Positions 26,138 through 36,632 of a DNA stretch of 64,000 bases are shown one piece after another (within the stretch, counting starts at the first letter, position 1; every line of letters starts with the position of its first letter). Made by a program: the position numbers and the translations under genes. Source of the stretch: Caballeronia megalochromosomata (GTDB taxonomy: Bacteria; Pseudomonadota; Gammaproteobacteria; Burkholderiales; Burkholderiaceae). The notes under the pieces are model-generated. The model did not search any database, was not told the origin of the DNA, and saw only the letters and a program-made list of their open reading frames with translations. The DNA lies in assembly GCA_001580565.1 (NCBI GenBank), contig LRBF01000232.1, forward strand, positions 1 to 64,000, read 5' to 3'.

Positions 26138-27220
26138 TCAGGGCATCAGGAAGTAGTGATAGACGCCTTCGAAATAACTCTTCGTTGCGTCGGCGGCGAC
26201 CGCCACGAACACCCCGAAGGTGATGACGAGAACGGCCGCGTTCTTGAACTTGATCTCCGGCGCGAGGAAGGGCAGGAGCAAAGGCACGCAATACCAGACG
26301 CGGCCCTTTGCGAACGGAAACACGAAGAACGCGACGACGAGATACACGAACAGGCCGACATGCATGATCGACAGGCGCGTGTAGCCGGTTTCGCGCTTCG
26401 TATCCGGCGAACGCCACGACGAGTACAGCACCATGACGGACGCCATCGTGTAGAAAAACAGCAGCGCCAGCAGCTTGATCGTGAAGTTTTCCTGATAGCC
26501 GCTGTATTCGTCGATGCGTCGTCCGCCGTAGGTCGCGAACAGGAACTTCGCCGCCGACGCCAGCACGACCGCCACCACGCTGACCACGATCAGCGCCCGC
26601 TTCTTCTCTCCGCCGAACCCGGCGGCGAGCAGCAGCGCGGTCGGCACCGCGAAGGTCGTGTGCACGAAGCTCGCGAGTCCCATGCCCAGTGTCGGGCGGT
26701 TGAAGCGGCATGTGAACAGCATCGCGATCGCGAGTCCGAAGCCCTGCCGGATCTGGAACAGCCCGACCGTGGCGAGCGCATACGGAATGACGAGCCAGAG
26801 GAGCAGGCCCACGAGCGGCCGCCGCGTCTGCAGCAGCGAATACATCACGATGAGGTTGAGCAACACCACCGTCGTACGGATGCCACCCTCGGGCGTCACG
26901 CCGAACGCGTTGAGCAGGATGACCCACGTGCGCCAACCCAGTTCCTCGGTGATCAGGCTGATGAGAAAGCCCATATCCGACTGGCGGTTCTGATAGAACT
27001 GCACGAGCCAGTGCCAGTCCGTCGAGCGGAAGTACTGGATGTACGCTTCCTGGTCGAAGATCAGCCCGACGCTGCGTTCGCGGAACGCCAGGATCGAAAT
27101 CGCGGCGGTCGCGAGCACCAGGAACGCCCATCCGGAGGGCGTCATGAAGTACGCGAATCCACGCACTCGCCTCGCGGGTGCGACTTGCTGCGCGGTGTTG
27201 TCCATTGTCGTTGATTGCAT
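26138..27220 (-). CDS. EpsG-family membrane protein, candidate polysaccharide polymerase (Wzy)
   Basis: A 360-residue polytopic protein with roughly 9-10 membrane segments. An early periplasmic-type loop carries DQEAYIQYFRSTDWHW, and RQGFGLAIAMLF (IRQ) is typical of the EpsG group. EpsG-like proteins fill the Wzy polymerase position in exopolysaccharide loci, and no other Wzy candidate is present here. It lies 47 bp after the beta-helix gene's promoter-proximal side and 5 bp before the deacetylase. Polymerase function is inferred from topology and context. Confidence 0.8.
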   Translation of the reverse strand: MQSTTMDNTAQQVAPARRVRGFAYFMTPSGWAFLVLATAAISILAFRERSVGLIFDQEAYIQYFRSTDWHWLVQFYQNRQSDMGFLISLITEELGWRTWVILLNAFGVTPEGGIRTTVVLLNLIVMYSLLQTRRPLVGLLLWLVIPYALATVGLFQIRQGFGLAIAMLFTCRFNRPTLGMGLASFVHTTFAVPTALLLAAGFGGEKKRALIVVSVVAVVLASAAKFLFATYGGRRIDEYSGYQENFTIKLLALLFFYTMASVMVLYSSWRSPDTKRETGYTRLSIMHVGLFVYLVVAFFVFPFAKGRVWYCVPLLLPFLAPEIKFKNAAVLVITFGVFVAVAADATKSYFEGVYHYFLMP

Positions 27221-27267
27221 CGTATTGGCCTTGTTCCGCTTTAGTTATTGTCCGTGGGCGCGGGCTG

Positions 27268-28287
27268 TCATGGCACGAGCCTCAGGTTGGTGACGACGAT
27301 CTTCGGTCCCGCCTTGTCGTAATCGATGCTCTCGACGGTCGTGAGCCGCGGGCTGACCCATGTCGGCGAATGGCTGGCGATCTGCCCCGACACCTTGCGC
27401 CCCTTCAGCTTTAGCGACGACACCGCGAATGCCGCGTCGCTCGCGCCTTCGTCGCGATGATTCGTGATGCCGATATCCACATGCTTGGGCATCGGCCCCA
27501 CGATCTCTTCGAGCCAGACGATGATGCCGTACCGGCACTTGCGCGTCGTCGGATTGATGATGCGGATATTCTCGAGAATGTCCTCGTTGCTGTTCGGCTC
27601 CGCGTCCAGGCCCGCTTCCGGCTGCGTACCGCCGATGTTCTCCCACAGCGGATTCTCGAACACGATATTGCGCCCGCTGATGATCGAGACGCCCTGCCGG
27701 CGGCAGCGATTCGCATGATGATTCACCACGCGAATGCCGCTGCTGTACTTGAACGGCACGTTATAGCTGTTGGCGATATAGATGCCGTCGCCCCAGCACC
27801 CGACCGTCTTCGGCGAGATGAGCGTGACCTCCGTGCTGCCGGCGATGGAAAAGCCCATGCCGTGGCCGTTCTCGCGCAACTCGGGCTTGGCGGCGTTCAG
27901 CTCCTTGCTGCCGTCGAGCGTCGCATTTTCGACGAGCACGTTGTTCACGTCCCAGAGACGAAAGATCGAGTAGAACGACGTGTTGTGCGGCAACAGCTTG
28001 ATCGACGCACCGGGCGCGAAGCGCACATGACTGTCGCGCCGCAGATCGAGCCCCTTCTCATCGATGCGGCACTGGCCCGTGATCAGGAGCGTCCGGTCGA
28101 CGGATCTGTCGATGGCCATCTGCAGCGCGACGCGGTCGTTGGTCTTGCCATCGCCCTTCACGCCGAACGACTTGTCGGTGACGACATCGCGCCGCTCAGC
28201 CGCGCGCGCGCCGAGGCCCATGGCGTCCGCACCACCGGCGACGGCGCCCATCAAGAGCGATTGGATCACGCGTCGCCTGTCGACCAT
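27268..28287 (-). CDS. Exported beta-helix protein, paralogue of the lipoprotein at 18564-19763
   Basis: A 339-residue protein. The N-terminus (DRRRVIQSLLMGAVAGG) is a short Tat-like signal. The beta-helix domain starts SFGVKGDGKTNDRVALQ and matches the paralogue nearly rung by rung (ASIKLLPHN, LDGSKELN, CRRQGVSIISG). It lacks the lipobox and Ser-rich linker, so this copy is probably soluble and periplasmic or secreted. Its ATG shares one base with the stop of the upstream glycosyltransferase (TAATG), tying it to the polysaccharide operon. A polysaccharide lyase or epimerase role is likely; substrate unknown. Confidence 0.82.
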   Translation of the reverse strand: MVDRRRVIQSLLMGAVAGGADAMGLGARAAERRDVVTDKSFGVKGDGKTNDRVALQMAIDRSVDRTLLITGQCRIDEKGLDLRRDSHVRFAPGASIKLLPHNTSFYSIFRLWDVNNVLVENATLDGSKELNAAKPELRENGHGMGFSIAGSTEVTLISPKTVGCWGDGIYIANSYNVPFKYSSGIRVVNHHANRCRRQGVSIISGRNIVFENPLWENIGGTQPEAGLDAEPNSNEDILENIRIINPTTRKCRYGIIVWLEEIVGPMPKHVDIGITNHRDEGASDAAFAVSSLKLKGRKVSGQIASHSPTWVSPRLTTVESIDYDKAGPKIVVTNLRLVP

Positions 28288-29450
28288 TACGCCTTTTCTC
28301 CCGTGATCGTGCGTCCATAAGCTGTGCTCTTGCCTTCGTCGCCACGCGTGCGCGCGCCGAGTTGAGCAAAGATGCCGTCCCACTGGCGCAGGATCGCCTG
28401 CGACGAATAGCGTTGCCGCACCGAAGCCGCCGCCTTGCGTCCGAGTTCGGCGCGCAGCGCTTCGTCCGACATCACGCGGCGCAGCGCATCGATCAGCGCC
28501 GCCTTGTCGCCGGGCGGCACGAGCACGCCGTCCTCGCCGCCGCGCGTGAGCTCGTGAGGGCCGCTCTTGCAGTCGAACGCGACCGTCGCCAGTCCGAGCG
28601 CCATGCCTTCGAGCATCGCCATCGGCAGGCCTTCGTAACGCGACGACAGCACGAACGTATCCGAGCGCGCCATCTCCTCCCAGGGCGTCGTCGTCTTGCC
28701 CGGCATCAGCACGCGCTCGGCCATCTGCAAGCGCGCGACCTGCGCTTCGAGCACCGCGCGCTCCGGGCCTTCGCCCCAGATCCACAAGTCCCAGCCCGGA
28801 AACTCGGGCGCGAGCGTCGCGAATGCGTCGATCAGCAAATCGAACTGCTTCTGCGTGTTCAGACGTCCCACCGCGACGAGCCGCTTGCGCGCGCTCTTCT
28901 CGACGGTCTCGGGCTGCAACAGCAGGAGTTCGTCGGGCAGCGGATTGGGCACGACCTCGATACGCTTCACCCGCGGCACCATCTTCCGGAACGATGCCTC
29001 CATGTTGTCCGTGAGCAGCGTGAGCAGATCGGCGCTCGGATAGACGAAGCGGCACATCTGGCTCATGAGCTGCGAGCGGCCGTCGGCGGAAGGGTCGATA
29101 TGCTCGCACGCGATCACCGGAACGCCGAGCCCGCGCGTGGCGAGAATCGTCGTGATATTCACGTTCGAAAGAAACGACACGACGACATCCGGCGCACTCT
29201 CGCGGATCAGCGAACGCAGCGCGCGAAAACGCGCAGGATATTGCAGCATGCGCGCGCCGGCCTTCACGCGATCGGCGAGAAAGATGCAGCGCACGTTCTC
29301 CGCGAGCGGATAGAAGCACGCGCCACGGCCGCTATAGGTGATCACGAGCGTCACGGTGTCGCCGCGCTGCGCCCATGCATTGACGAGCGAAGCCGCGACG
29401 CGTTCGGCGCCGCCGCTTCCCATCGAACTGACGACGAGCATGATTTTCAT
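28287..29450 (-). CDS. GT4-family glycosyltransferase
   Basis: A 387-residue GT-B enzyme. The N-terminal Rossmann half opens MKIMLVVSSMGSGGAERVAA; the C-terminal half has VGRLNTQKQFDLLIDAF and the nucleotide-sugar-binding SSRYEGLPMAMLEGMALG with the E-x7-E pattern. ATG 29450 is preceded by GAGGAG at 9 bases; an upstream in-frame TTG would overlap the previous gene. It adds one sugar to the lipid-linked repeat unit on the cytoplasmic face. Donor and linkage cannot be read from sequence. Confidence 0.92.
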   Translation of the reverse strand: MKIMLVVSSMGSGGAERVAASLVNAWAQRGDTVTLVITYSGRGACFYPLAENVRCIFLADRVKAGARMLQYPARFRALRSLIRESAPDVVVSFLSNVNITTILATRGLGVPVIACEHIDPSADGRSQLMSQMCRFVYPSADLLTLLTDNMEASFRKMVPRVKRIEVVPNPLPDELLLLQPETVEKSARKRLVAVGRLNTQKQFDLLIDAFATLAPEFPGWDLWIWGEGPERAVLEAQVARLQMAERVLMPGKTTTPWEEMARSDTFVLSSRYEGLPMAMLEGMALGLATVAFDCKSGPHELTRGGEDGVLVPPGDKAALIDALRRVMSDEALRAELGRKAAASVRQRYSSQAILRQWDGIFAQLGARTRGDEGKSTAYGRTITGEKA

Positions 29451-29463
29451 TGGTCGCGGCTCC

Positions 29464-30630
29464 TCATTGCTCGGCAACGGGAACGCGCAGGCCCGCGCGT
29501 CGCGGAATCTTCACGCCCGACTCTTCGAATACTTCCTGCCACAGCGCGATGGTCTTCGGCAACGCGAAGGTGTCGTTGACCGAGGTCGCGCACAGCGCCA
29601 TGCGATGACGCTCGGCGTCGTCCCTCATCAGCGTTTCGAGCGACTTCGCGAGCGCGTTCGCATCGCCGACCGGATTCACGAGCAGGCCGTTCGTGCCGTG
29701 CGTGACGATCACGCGCGGCCCCGAATCGCAGTCGTAGCTCACCGCCGCGCAGCCGCTCGCCATTGCTTCGACGAGAGTCATCGAGAAGCCTTCGAAGTGC
29801 GAGCTCAGCACATAGAGATCCGCGCGTTCGTACCAGTCCGCCACGTTACCCGCGCGGCCCGGCAGGAATACGCGGCCGTGCAGCTTCGCCTCGTCGACAC
29901 GGCGCTCGAGGCTCGGGCGCGCCTGGCCTTCGCCGACGATCACGAGATCCCATTGCGGCAGCGCGCCGGCGATCTTCCTGAACGCGTCGATGAGGCTGTC
30001 GAAGCCCTTTTCAGGCGACAGACGGCCGACGGCGAGCAGCACGCGCCGCTCGTTACTGACGACGCTTTGCGGTTCGATGACCGGATTCGTTCTCGCGATC
30101 GGCAGCGTGAACGGCGGCGGAATCACCTTGACGTCGGTGCAGCGGCAATGCGTTTCGATCCATTCGCGGGTTTCGTCGGTGAGCGCGACGACCTTGTCCG
30201 CAAAGCGATACGTGAAGAGCCGCAGACGTTCCCAGAACGGCGTGAGCGGCGCCCTCGGCGGATGGGTATGCTCGCTCGCGATGATCTTGTACGGCAGGCC
30301 GATGCCCGCGAGCACGGCGAGCACGTTGGCGGTCGCCATGACGCCCAGTGCGACGGTCGGCTTGGTCTCGCGCAGCACCTTGCGGAACGCGAGCACGCGC
30401 TTCAGGTTCGAGATCACGGTGCGCAGCATGCCGCCGCCTTCGACGCCGCCCGCGAGTCCCAGTTCGATGCGCTTCACGCCCGGATGAAACGGATAGACGT
30501 CGCCTTCACCTGCCGTCAGCGTGACGACGGTCACATCCCAGCCGAGCGCCGCCCACTCGTTCGCGAGATTGGCGGTGACGCGCTCCGCGCCGCCGCCGTG
30601 CATCGAGTAGATAAAAACGACGATCTTCAT
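29464..30630 (-). CDS. GT4-family glycosyltransferase
   Basis: A 388-residue GT-B enzyme starting [20 protein letters not shown]. The donor half has [17 protein letters not shown] and [18 protein letters not shown]. It overlaps the upstream epimerase gene by 4 bp (ATGA) and ends 13 bp before the next glycosyltransferase, with which it shares strong similarity, suggesting an old tandem duplication. It transfers a sugar to the growing repeat unit; specificity unknown. Confidence 0.93.
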   Translation of the reverse strand: MKIVVFIYSMHGGGAERVTANLANEWAALGWDVTVVTLTAGEGDVYPFHPGVKRIELGLAGGVEGGGMLRTVISNLKRVLAFRKVLRETKPTVALGVMATANVLAVLAGIGLPYKIIASEHTHPPRAPLTPFWERLRLFTYRFADKVVALTDETREWIETHCRCTDVKVIPPPFTLPIARTNPVIEPQSVVSNERRVLLAVGRLSPEKGFDSLIDAFRKIAGALPQWDLVIVGEGQARPSLERRVDEAKLHGRVFLPGRAGNVADWYERADLYVLSSHFEGFSMTLVEAMASGCAAVSYDCDSGPRVIVTHGTNGLLVNPVGDANALAKSLETLMRDDAERHRMALCATSVNDTFALPKTIALWQEVFEESGVKIPRRAGLRVPVAEQ

Positions 30631-31697
30631 GCGGGCCTCGCCGCCAGTTCGGCTTCAGCCGGCACGCGCCGCCCCGAGAGGAAGCGGATGTACCAGGGCA
30701 TCGCGATCGCGAGGCCGTCGGCGAGCGGAATGGCGCTCGCGTAGCCGAGCAACTGCGCGGCCTTGTCGACGTTGGCCTGCGAATGACGCACGTCGCCGGC
30801 GCGGAAAGGTGCGTACACCGGGCTGCCGTCGTTCAGCACGCCGTTTTCCGCGAGCACGCGCTTCAGGCCGTCATAGAGCTGATTGAGCGTCGTGCGATCG
30901 CCGACCGCGACGTTGTAGACCTGGTTGCGCGCCTCGGCGTCGGAGAGCGCCGCAAGAATGTTCATCTGCACGACGTTGTCGATGAAGCAGAAATCGCGGC
31001 TCGTCTCGCCGTCGCCGTTGATGGTCACCTGCTCGTCGTCGATGAGCGCGGCGGTCCACTTCGGAATCACGGCCGCATACGCGCCGTCCGGGTCCTGACG
31101 CTTGCCGAACACGTTGAAATAGCGCAGGCCGATGGCGTTCAGGCCATACGTGCGCGCGAATACCGAGGCGTAGAGCTCGTTCGCGTACTTCGTCACCGCA
31201 TACGGCGACAGCGGCTGGCCGATGCGATCCTCGACTTTCGGCAGGCCCGGATGGTCGCCGTACGTCGAGCTCGACGCCGCGTAGGTGAAGCTTTCCACCT
31301 TCGCGTCGCGCGCGGCGACGAGCATGTTCAGAAAGCCGCTGATGTTCACTTCGTGCGTGGTGATCGGATCGTTCACCGAGCGCGGCACCGAGCCGAGCGC
31401 CGCTTCGTGCAGCACGTGCGCGGCGCCCTTCACGGCGGCGCGGCAATCGTCGAGATTGCGGATGTCGCCTTCCATGAAGCTGAAACGGTCCCATTGCGCG
31501 GGCGTCACGAGCGCGCGCACTTCGTCCAGATTGCGCTGGTGGCCCGTCGCGAAGTTGTCGAGGCCGACGACTTCCTGGTCGAGCCTGAGGAGCGCTTCGA
31601 GCAGGTTCGAGCCGATGAACCCGGCGACACCGGTGATCAGCCACTTGCGCGGATTGCGCGTGAGTTGCTGACGGATCGATTCGTAACGATCAGACAT
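30627..31697 (-). CDS. UDP-GlcNAc/GlcNAcA 4-epimerase (TviC/WbpP-like)
   Basis: A 356-residue extended SDR. The NAD motif is [10 protein letters not shown] (about residue 22-31); the active site has SSSTYGD and YAVTK (Tyr/Lys). The pattern [19 protein letters not shown] is characteristic of the WbpP/TviC group, which prefers N-acetylated UDP-hexoses. ATG 31697 has GGAG six bases upstream and overlaps the previous gene by 8 bp. With the TviB-like dehydrogenase at 33019 it would make UDP-GalNAcA, as in Vi-antigen and O6-type polysaccharides. Exact substrate preference is inference. Confidence 0.88.
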   Translation of the reverse strand: MSDRYESIRQQLTRNPRKWLITGVAGFIGSNLLEALLRLDQEVVGLDNFATGHQRNLDEVRALVTPAQWDRFSFMEGDIRNLDDCRAAVKGAAHVLHEAALGSVPRSVNDPITTHEVNISGFLNMLVAARDAKVESFTYAASSSTYGDHPGLPKVEDRIGQPLSPYAVTKYANELYASVFARTYGLNAIGLRYFNVFGKRQDPDGAYAAVIPKWTAALIDDEQVTINGDGETSRDFCFIDNVVQMNILAALSDAEARNQVYNVAVGDRTTLNQLYDGLKRVLAENGVLNDGSPVYAPFRAGDVRHSQANVDKAAQLLGYASAIPLADGLAIAMPWYIRFLSGRRVPAEAELAARPA

Positions 31698-32901
31698 GAA
31701 AGTCTCCAAGATTACCGACGGGCGCGGCGTGTTCGCGGCGCTCGCCTTCGATCGCGATCGAGGGCACCAGCTCGCGATACACGGCCAGCGTCTTCTCGAT
31801 GACGATGCGTTCGTCGAAATTCTTCAGCGCCTTTTCGCGCGCGGCGAGGCCGAGCTTCTTCGCAAGCGCGCGGTCATCGTCGAGCTGGCGGATCGCATCG
31901 GCGAGCGCGCGAGCATCGCGCACCGGCACCTGCAAACCATCCACGCCCGACTCGCTCACCACTTCGCGGCAGCCCGGCGCGTCCGTCGTGATCAGCGGCA
32001 GCGCGCAGCCGGCGGCTTCGATCAACGCTTTCGGCAAACCCTCGCGATAGCTCGGCAGCACCATCACGTCCACTTCGGCGAAGAGCTTCGGCATGTCGCT
32101 CACATGACCGAGCCATTCGACGAGTCCTTCCTTCACCCAGCCCTGCACCATCGCCGTGCTCACCGATGCCGGATTGCCGTCATCGGGCGAGCCTGCCAGA
32201 AGGAAGCGCACGGTGCGATTCTCGCGCCGCAGCATGCGCGCCGCCTCCACATATTCCTCGATGCCCTTGTCCCACACGAGCCGCGCCGCCAGCAGAATGC
32301 GCAGCGGCTTGCCCGCATCTTCCGCCGATTCCTCGCGCACCTTGAAGCGCGTCAGATCGACGCCCGATCCCTTGACGAGCCGGATCGCCTGCTTCTCGAC
32401 GATGCGCGCGGCTTCGAACAGCTTGATGTCGTCCGGATTCTGCAGGACGAGAATGCTGTCGCGGCCATTCAATGCCGAGCGCATCACCTGGCGCACGACC
32501 GGCTTCAGGAGACGCGCCTTGAGATCGCGGCTCGTGAAGACGTAGCCCATGCCTGCGACCGCGTTCACGCGCGCGGGCACACCGGCGAGCTTGCTCGCGA
32601 ACGAGCCGTACACCGCGCTCTTGATCGTGAAGCCGTGCACGAGTTGCGGCTTTTCGCGCCGGAAGAAGCGCGCGAGCCACAGCACGAGCGCGAGCTCGCG
32701 AAGCGGATTCAGGCTGCGACGGTTCATCGGCACCGCGTGCCAGCGAAAGCCGAGATCCTGCAGCTTCTGGCCGTATTCGCCGTCCGGTGACAACAGAATG
32801 ACCTCAAAGCCCGCATCGCGCAGTTTGCGAGCGAACGAAAGTCGAAAGTTATATAGATACCAATCGGTGTTGGCGTACAGAACTACCTTGGGCATCTTCA
32901 T
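31690..32901 (-). CDS. GT4-family glycosyltransferase
   Basis: A 403-residue GT-B enzyme opening [19 protein letters not shown], a form typical of glycosyltransferases acting early on undecaprenyl-PP-sugars (WbpT/PglA-like N-terminus). The donor half has [19 protein letters not shown] and [18 protein letters not shown]. The start MKMPKVV at 32901 has GGAG six bases upstream. It overlaps the epimerase by 8 bp and lies about 110 bp after the dehydrogenase. It may add the uronic acid made by its neighbours; that is inference. Confidence 0.92.
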   Translation of the reverse strand: MKMPKVVLYANTDWYLYNFRLSFARKLRDAGFEVILLSPDGEYGQKLQDLGFRWHAVPMNRRSLNPLRELALVLWLARFFRREKPQLVHGFTIKSAVYGSFASKLAGVPARVNAVAGMGYVFTSRDLKARLLKPVVRQVMRSALNGRDSILVLQNPDDIKLFEAARIVEKQAIRLVKGSGVDLTRFKVREESAEDAGKPLRILLAARLVWDKGIEEYVEAARMLRRENRTVRFLLAGSPDDGNPASVSTAMVQGWVKEGLVEWLGHVSDMPKLFAEVDVMVLPSYREGLPKALIEAAGCALPLITTDAPGCREVVSESGVDGLQVPVRDARALADAIRQLDDDRALAKKLGLAAREKALKNFDERIVIEKTLAVYRELVPSIAIEGERREHAAPVGNLGDFHV

Positions 32902-33018
32902 TGCGAACTCCGAACGTCCGGTTGACATCGCCGCGGGCAACCTCCGAATCTCGAAGGCCGAACCGCGGCGATGTTGTGCGACGGCTTGCACCGGCTGTCA
33001 CACCGGTGCCACCGAGCC

Positions 33019-34296
33019 TCAGAGACGCATGTCGCTCGCCTCGGCCGGCAGAACGTACTTGAGGTCGCACAGCACGTGGCGCGACTTGCCGTATGCGTGA
33101 ATGCCTTCCGCGCCTTCATCGGCGAACTGACGGTGCGCCACCGCGAGCACGATCGCGTCGTAGACGCCCTTCGCCGGCTGATCGATCGGGTCGATGCCGT
33201 ACTCGTGATGCGCCTCTTCCTTCGACACCCACGGGTCGTACACGTCCACCTGGACGCCGTATTCCTTGAGGTCGGCGATGATGTCGACCACGCGCGTGTT
33301 GCGCAGGTCCGGGCAGTTTTCCTTGAACGTCAGGCCCATGATGAGCACGCGCGCGCCCGAGATGGCGATGTCGCGCTTGGTCATCGTCTTCACGAGTTGC
33401 GAGACGACGTAATTGCCCATGCTGTCGTTCAGGCGGCGCCCGGCGAGAATGATCTCCGGGTGATAGCCGATCGCCTGCGCCTTGTGCGTCAGGTAGTACG
33501 GGTCCACGCCGATGCAGTGGCCGCCGACGAGGCCCGGGCGGAACGGGATGAAGTTCCACTTCGTGCCGGCCGCGAGCAGCACGGACTCGGTATCGATATT
33601 CATCTTGTTGAAGATGATCGAGAGTTCGTTGATCAGCGCGATATTGACGTCGCGCTGCGTGTTCTCGATCACCTTGGCCGCCTCGGCGACGCGGATGCTG
33701 CTCGCCTTGTGCGTGCCCGCGGTGATGATCTGACGATACAGACCGTCGACGAAATCGGCCACTTCGGGCGTCGAACCGGACGTGACCTTCTTGATGTCCG
33801 GCAGACGGTGCGACTTGTCGCCCGGATTGATCCGCTCCGGGCTGTAGCCGACGAAGAAGTCCTCGTTGAACTTCAGGCCCGACATTTTCTCGAGCACCGG
33901 CACGCACTCTTCTTCCGTCGCGCCGGGATAAACCGTCGATTCATAGATGACGACATCGCCCTTCTTGAGCACGCTGCCGATGGTCGTCGACGCGCCGATC
34001 AGCGGCGAAAGGTCCGGACGCTTGTAGTGATCGATCGGCGTCGGCACGGTGGCGATGAAGACATTGCAGCTGCGGAGATCCTCGACCTCGGCGCTGTACT
34101 GCATCAACGTCGCGGAGGCCAGCTCGGCATCGTCGACTTCGAGCGTCACATCGCGGCCTTCTTTCAGCGCGTTGATGCGCGCGCGGTTGATATCGAAGCC
34201 CACGACAGGATGGCGCTTGCCAAATTCAACGGCGAGCGGCAGGCCGACATAGCCCAGGCCCACGATGCCGAGTTTCAACTCATGCGGCGAGAACAT
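33019..34296 (-). CDS. UDP-N-acetyl-hexosamine 6-dehydrogenase (TviB/WbpO-like)
   Basis: A 425-residue nucleotide-sugar dehydrogenase. The NAD site is [13 protein letters not shown] (residues ~9-21) and the catalytic Cys lies in [11 protein letters not shown] (about residue 264). The segments [13 protein letters not shown] and [11 protein letters not shown] are typical of the branch oxidising UDP-GlcNAc/GalNAc rather than UDP-glucose. ATG 34296 has GAGGAG 8 bases upstream; the GTG six bases earlier is too close to it. It produces UDP-GlcNAcA, feeding the 4-epimerase at 30627-31697. Confidence 0.92.
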   Translation of the reverse strand: MFSPHELKLGIVGLGYVGLPLAVEFGKRHPVVGFDINRARINALKEGRDVTLEVDDAELASATLMQYSAEVEDLRSCNVFIATVPTPIDHYKRPDLSPLIGASTTIGSVLKKGDVVIYESTVYPGATEEECVPVLEKMSGLKFNEDFFVGYSPERINPGDKSHRLPDIKKVTSGSTPEVADFVDGLYRQIITAGTHKASSIRVAEAAKVIENTQRDVNIALINELSIIFNKMNIDTESVLLAAGTKWNFIPFRPGLVGGHCIGVDPYYLTHKAQAIGYHPEIILAGRRLNDSMGNYVVSQLVKTMTKRDIAISGARVLIMGLTFKENCPDLRNTRVVDIIADLKEYGVQVDVYDPWVSKEEAHHEYGIDPIDQPAKGVYDAIVLAVAHRQFADEGAEGIHAYGKSRHVLCDLKYVLPAEASDMRL

Positions 34297-34391
34297 ATTC
34301 ACTTCTCCTCGTTATACAACTCAGGACGTTTGTTTAGTACTACTTTTTGATTCGGGGTCCAGCAGGAGTGGGGTGCCGGATGAGTCAGTCT

Positions 34392-36632
34392 CTAGTCTTC
34401 CTTGTCGGCCTTGTAGGCGGCGTAGGCGTAGCCGCCGTACTGGCGTGCCTGGGCGTAATTGCCGTAGTGCACCTTGAAGCCGTTGAGCAGCACGCCGGTG
34501 ACGTTTGCGCCCGACTGTTCAAGCCGCTTCACGGACTCCGAGATTTCCGCGGAGCGCGTATCCCCATAACGCGCAACCAGGAAGATCGAACCCGCGACAG
34601 GCGCCATGATCGCCGTGTCCGACACCGCCAGGATCGCCGGCGCGTCGAGCAGCACGATGTCGTATTCCGCCGATGCGCGGCTCACCGATTCGGTGAACGC
34701 ATCCGACAGCAGCAGCTCGGCCGGGTCCGGCGGATAGAAGCCGCACTGCACGAAGTCGAGGTTGTTCAGCACCGAGCGGTGCACGGTCTCTTCGAGCGTG
34801 CTGGAGCCGTTGACGACATCCACGAGACCCTTGCCGCGCGGCAGGCCGAAGTACTGGTTCAGGTGGCCGCGGCGCAGGTCGCAATCGACGAGCAGCACGC
34901 GCTTGCCACCGGCGGCCAGCAGCGTCGCCAGATTCGCCGACACGAACGACTTGCCGATACCCGGCAGCGGGCCCGCCAGCATCACGACGTTGTTCGGCGC
35001 GTCCATCAGTGCGTAGTGCAAGGACGAGCGCATCATGCGCAGGCCTTCCACGGCCGGATCCGTCGGGTAACGCGAGGCGAGCGCGAGCTGTTCCGGCCGC
35101 TTGTCGGCGATGCGCTTGGCGAGTTCTTTCTGCCGCTCGCTGTCCGGAATGGTCGCGAACACCGAAAGTCCCGTCTTCGATTCCAGTTCCTTCGGGTCGA
35201 GCACGCCCTTGAACAGGAAGTCGCGAGCGAAAGCCAGCACGATGCCGATGAACAGTCCGATACCTGCCGCGATCACGAGCACCAGTGCCTTGACCGGCTT
35301 GACGGGACGCTCGGGCACCTCGGCGCGGTCGAGCAGTTCCACCGTCGGCACGCGGCCAGCCCGGATGAGGCGCATCGTTTCGATGTTGTTGCGCAACGCC
35401 GAATAGACATCGGTGCTCACACGCACGTCGCGTTGCAGGCGAAGCGCGCCCTGCTCGGCCGCCGGCATCGCCTTGACACGCGCCGCGAGGTCATTGATGT
35501 ACTTCTCGGTTGCCGCGATCTGCTGGTCGATCACCACCACGCTCGGATGCGACGGCGAGAAGTGAACGGCCAGGTCCGAACGGCGGCGCTTCAGGTCGAG
35601 CAACTGCGCGTCCGCCTGCGAAGCCTGCTGCATGACAATACGGCCTTCTTCGTCCGGATTGAACATCGTGCGGCTGTTGCGATACGCGTTGTAGTTGTCC
35701 TCGGCCGATTCCATCTGACGTTTTGCGTCGGGAAGCTGCTGCTCGAGATATTCGAGCGACTTCTCGGCGTTGATCCCGCGACGATCGGCGTTCTGCCGGA
35801 TGTACATCTGCGACAGTTCGTTGATGGTCGCCGCCACGAGCACCGGATCCTTGCCTTCCAGCGTCGTGCTGATCACGCCCGACTTGTTGCCCTGTTCGGC
35901 GATGGTCAGCGAGTTCTGCAGGCGATTAATGGCGGATACGCGCGAGTTACGCGTGAGATCGAACTCGACGCCCTTCTCACCATGAATGAATCCGACGAGC
36001 AGCGAGATCGGGCCCGCTTCGGTGTCGAAGCGCTGCACGGTGCCCGCCTGACCGCCCACGCCCGTTTCGATACCCGGGCCGCGAAGCTGGTACTGGTTAT
36101 TGCCGAGATAGCGCAGCGTGTATTCCTTGCCTTCGAACTTCTTCGGCACGTCGAACGCGGAGACGTCGATCGATTCGGCGCCCCATGCGTAACCGCCACG
36201 GCCGAAGAGACCCGGCGTCGACGTTTCGTCGGTGGTGCGCGCGATCATGCCACCGATCAGCGGAAAGCGATGCGGCGCGGCCTGGATATACAGCTTGAGC
36301 GCGTCGACGACGGGGCCGAGCACGAACTTCGAGCCGATGACCTGGATTTCGCCCTCGGCCGTGGCCCGCTGATCGAACATCGAGGCCGCGGTCCTCACCA
36401 TGTCGCGGGAGTCGGTAGGCGGAGCGTTGCTCGAATCGTCTACTCTGACGAGCATCCCGGCCTGGTAAATCGGCGCGGAGAAATACGCATACACCACCCC
36501 GATGCTGAAGACGACCGCCACGGTCGTCGCGATCATCTTCCAGTGACGGCCTAGCGTTTCGAGAATCGACGTGAGCTCGATCTCTTTGTCGGTCTCGGCC
36601 GTTACGGCTGACGCCTGATTTTTAACTTTCAT
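34392..36632 (-). CDS. Wzc-like polysaccharide co-polymerase / tyrosine autokinase
   Basis: A 746-residue BY-kinase. A Wzz-type N-terminus has one membrane segment near residue 36 and a second near 450, enclosing a long periplasmic coiled-coil region. The kinase domain has Walker A GPLPGIGKSF (about residue 557), A' LLVDCDLRRG and Walker B VLLDAPAIL. The C-terminus ends in a tyrosine cluster (HYGNYAQARQYGGYAYAAY), the autophosphorylation site. It controls chain length and export of the polysaccharide together with an outer-membrane Wza partner, which is not in this window. First gene of a minus-strand unit upstream of the dehydrogenase. Confidence 0.94.
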   Translation of the reverse strand: MKVKNQASAVTAETDKEIELTSILETLGRHWKMIATTVAVVFSIGVVYAYFSAPIYQAGMLVRVDDSSNAPPTDSRDMVRTAASMFDQRATAEGEIQVIGSKFVLGPVVDALKLYIQAAPHRFPLIGGMIARTTDETSTPGLFGRGGYAWGAESIDVSAFDVPKKFEGKEYTLRYLGNNQYQLRGPGIETGVGGQAGTVQRFDTEAGPISLLVGFIHGEKGVEFDLTRNSRVSAINRLQNSLTIAEQGNKSGVISTTLEGKDPVLVAATINELSQMYIRQNADRRGINAEKSLEYLEQQLPDAKRQMESAEDNYNAYRNSRTMFNPDEEGRIVMQQASQADAQLLDLKRRRSDLAVHFSPSHPSVVVIDQQIAATEKYINDLAARVKAMPAAEQGALRLQRDVRVSTDVYSALRNNIETMRLIRAGRVPTVELLDRAEVPERPVKPVKALVLVIAAGIGLFIGIVLAFARDFLFKGVLDPKELESKTGLSVFATIPDSERQKELAKRIADKRPEQLALASRYPTDPAVEGLRMMRSSLHYALMDAPNNVVMLAGPLPGIGKSFVSANLATLLAAGGKRVLLVDCDLRRGHLNQYFGLPRGKGLVDVVNGSSTLEETVHRSVLNNLDFVQCGFYPPDPAELLLSDAFTESVSRASAEYDIVLLDAPAILAVSDTAIMAPVAGSIFLVARYGDTRSAEISESVKRLEQSGANVTGVLLNGFKVHYGNYAQARQYGGYAYAAYKADKED

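Noticed and set aside
26133-27131. Upstream extension of the deacetylase frame
   Set aside because: It runs out of frame through the EpsG-like gene; the real start is ATG 26132.
28362-30744. Plus-strand frames opposite the two glycosyltransferases
   Set aside because: Antisense shadows without motifs.
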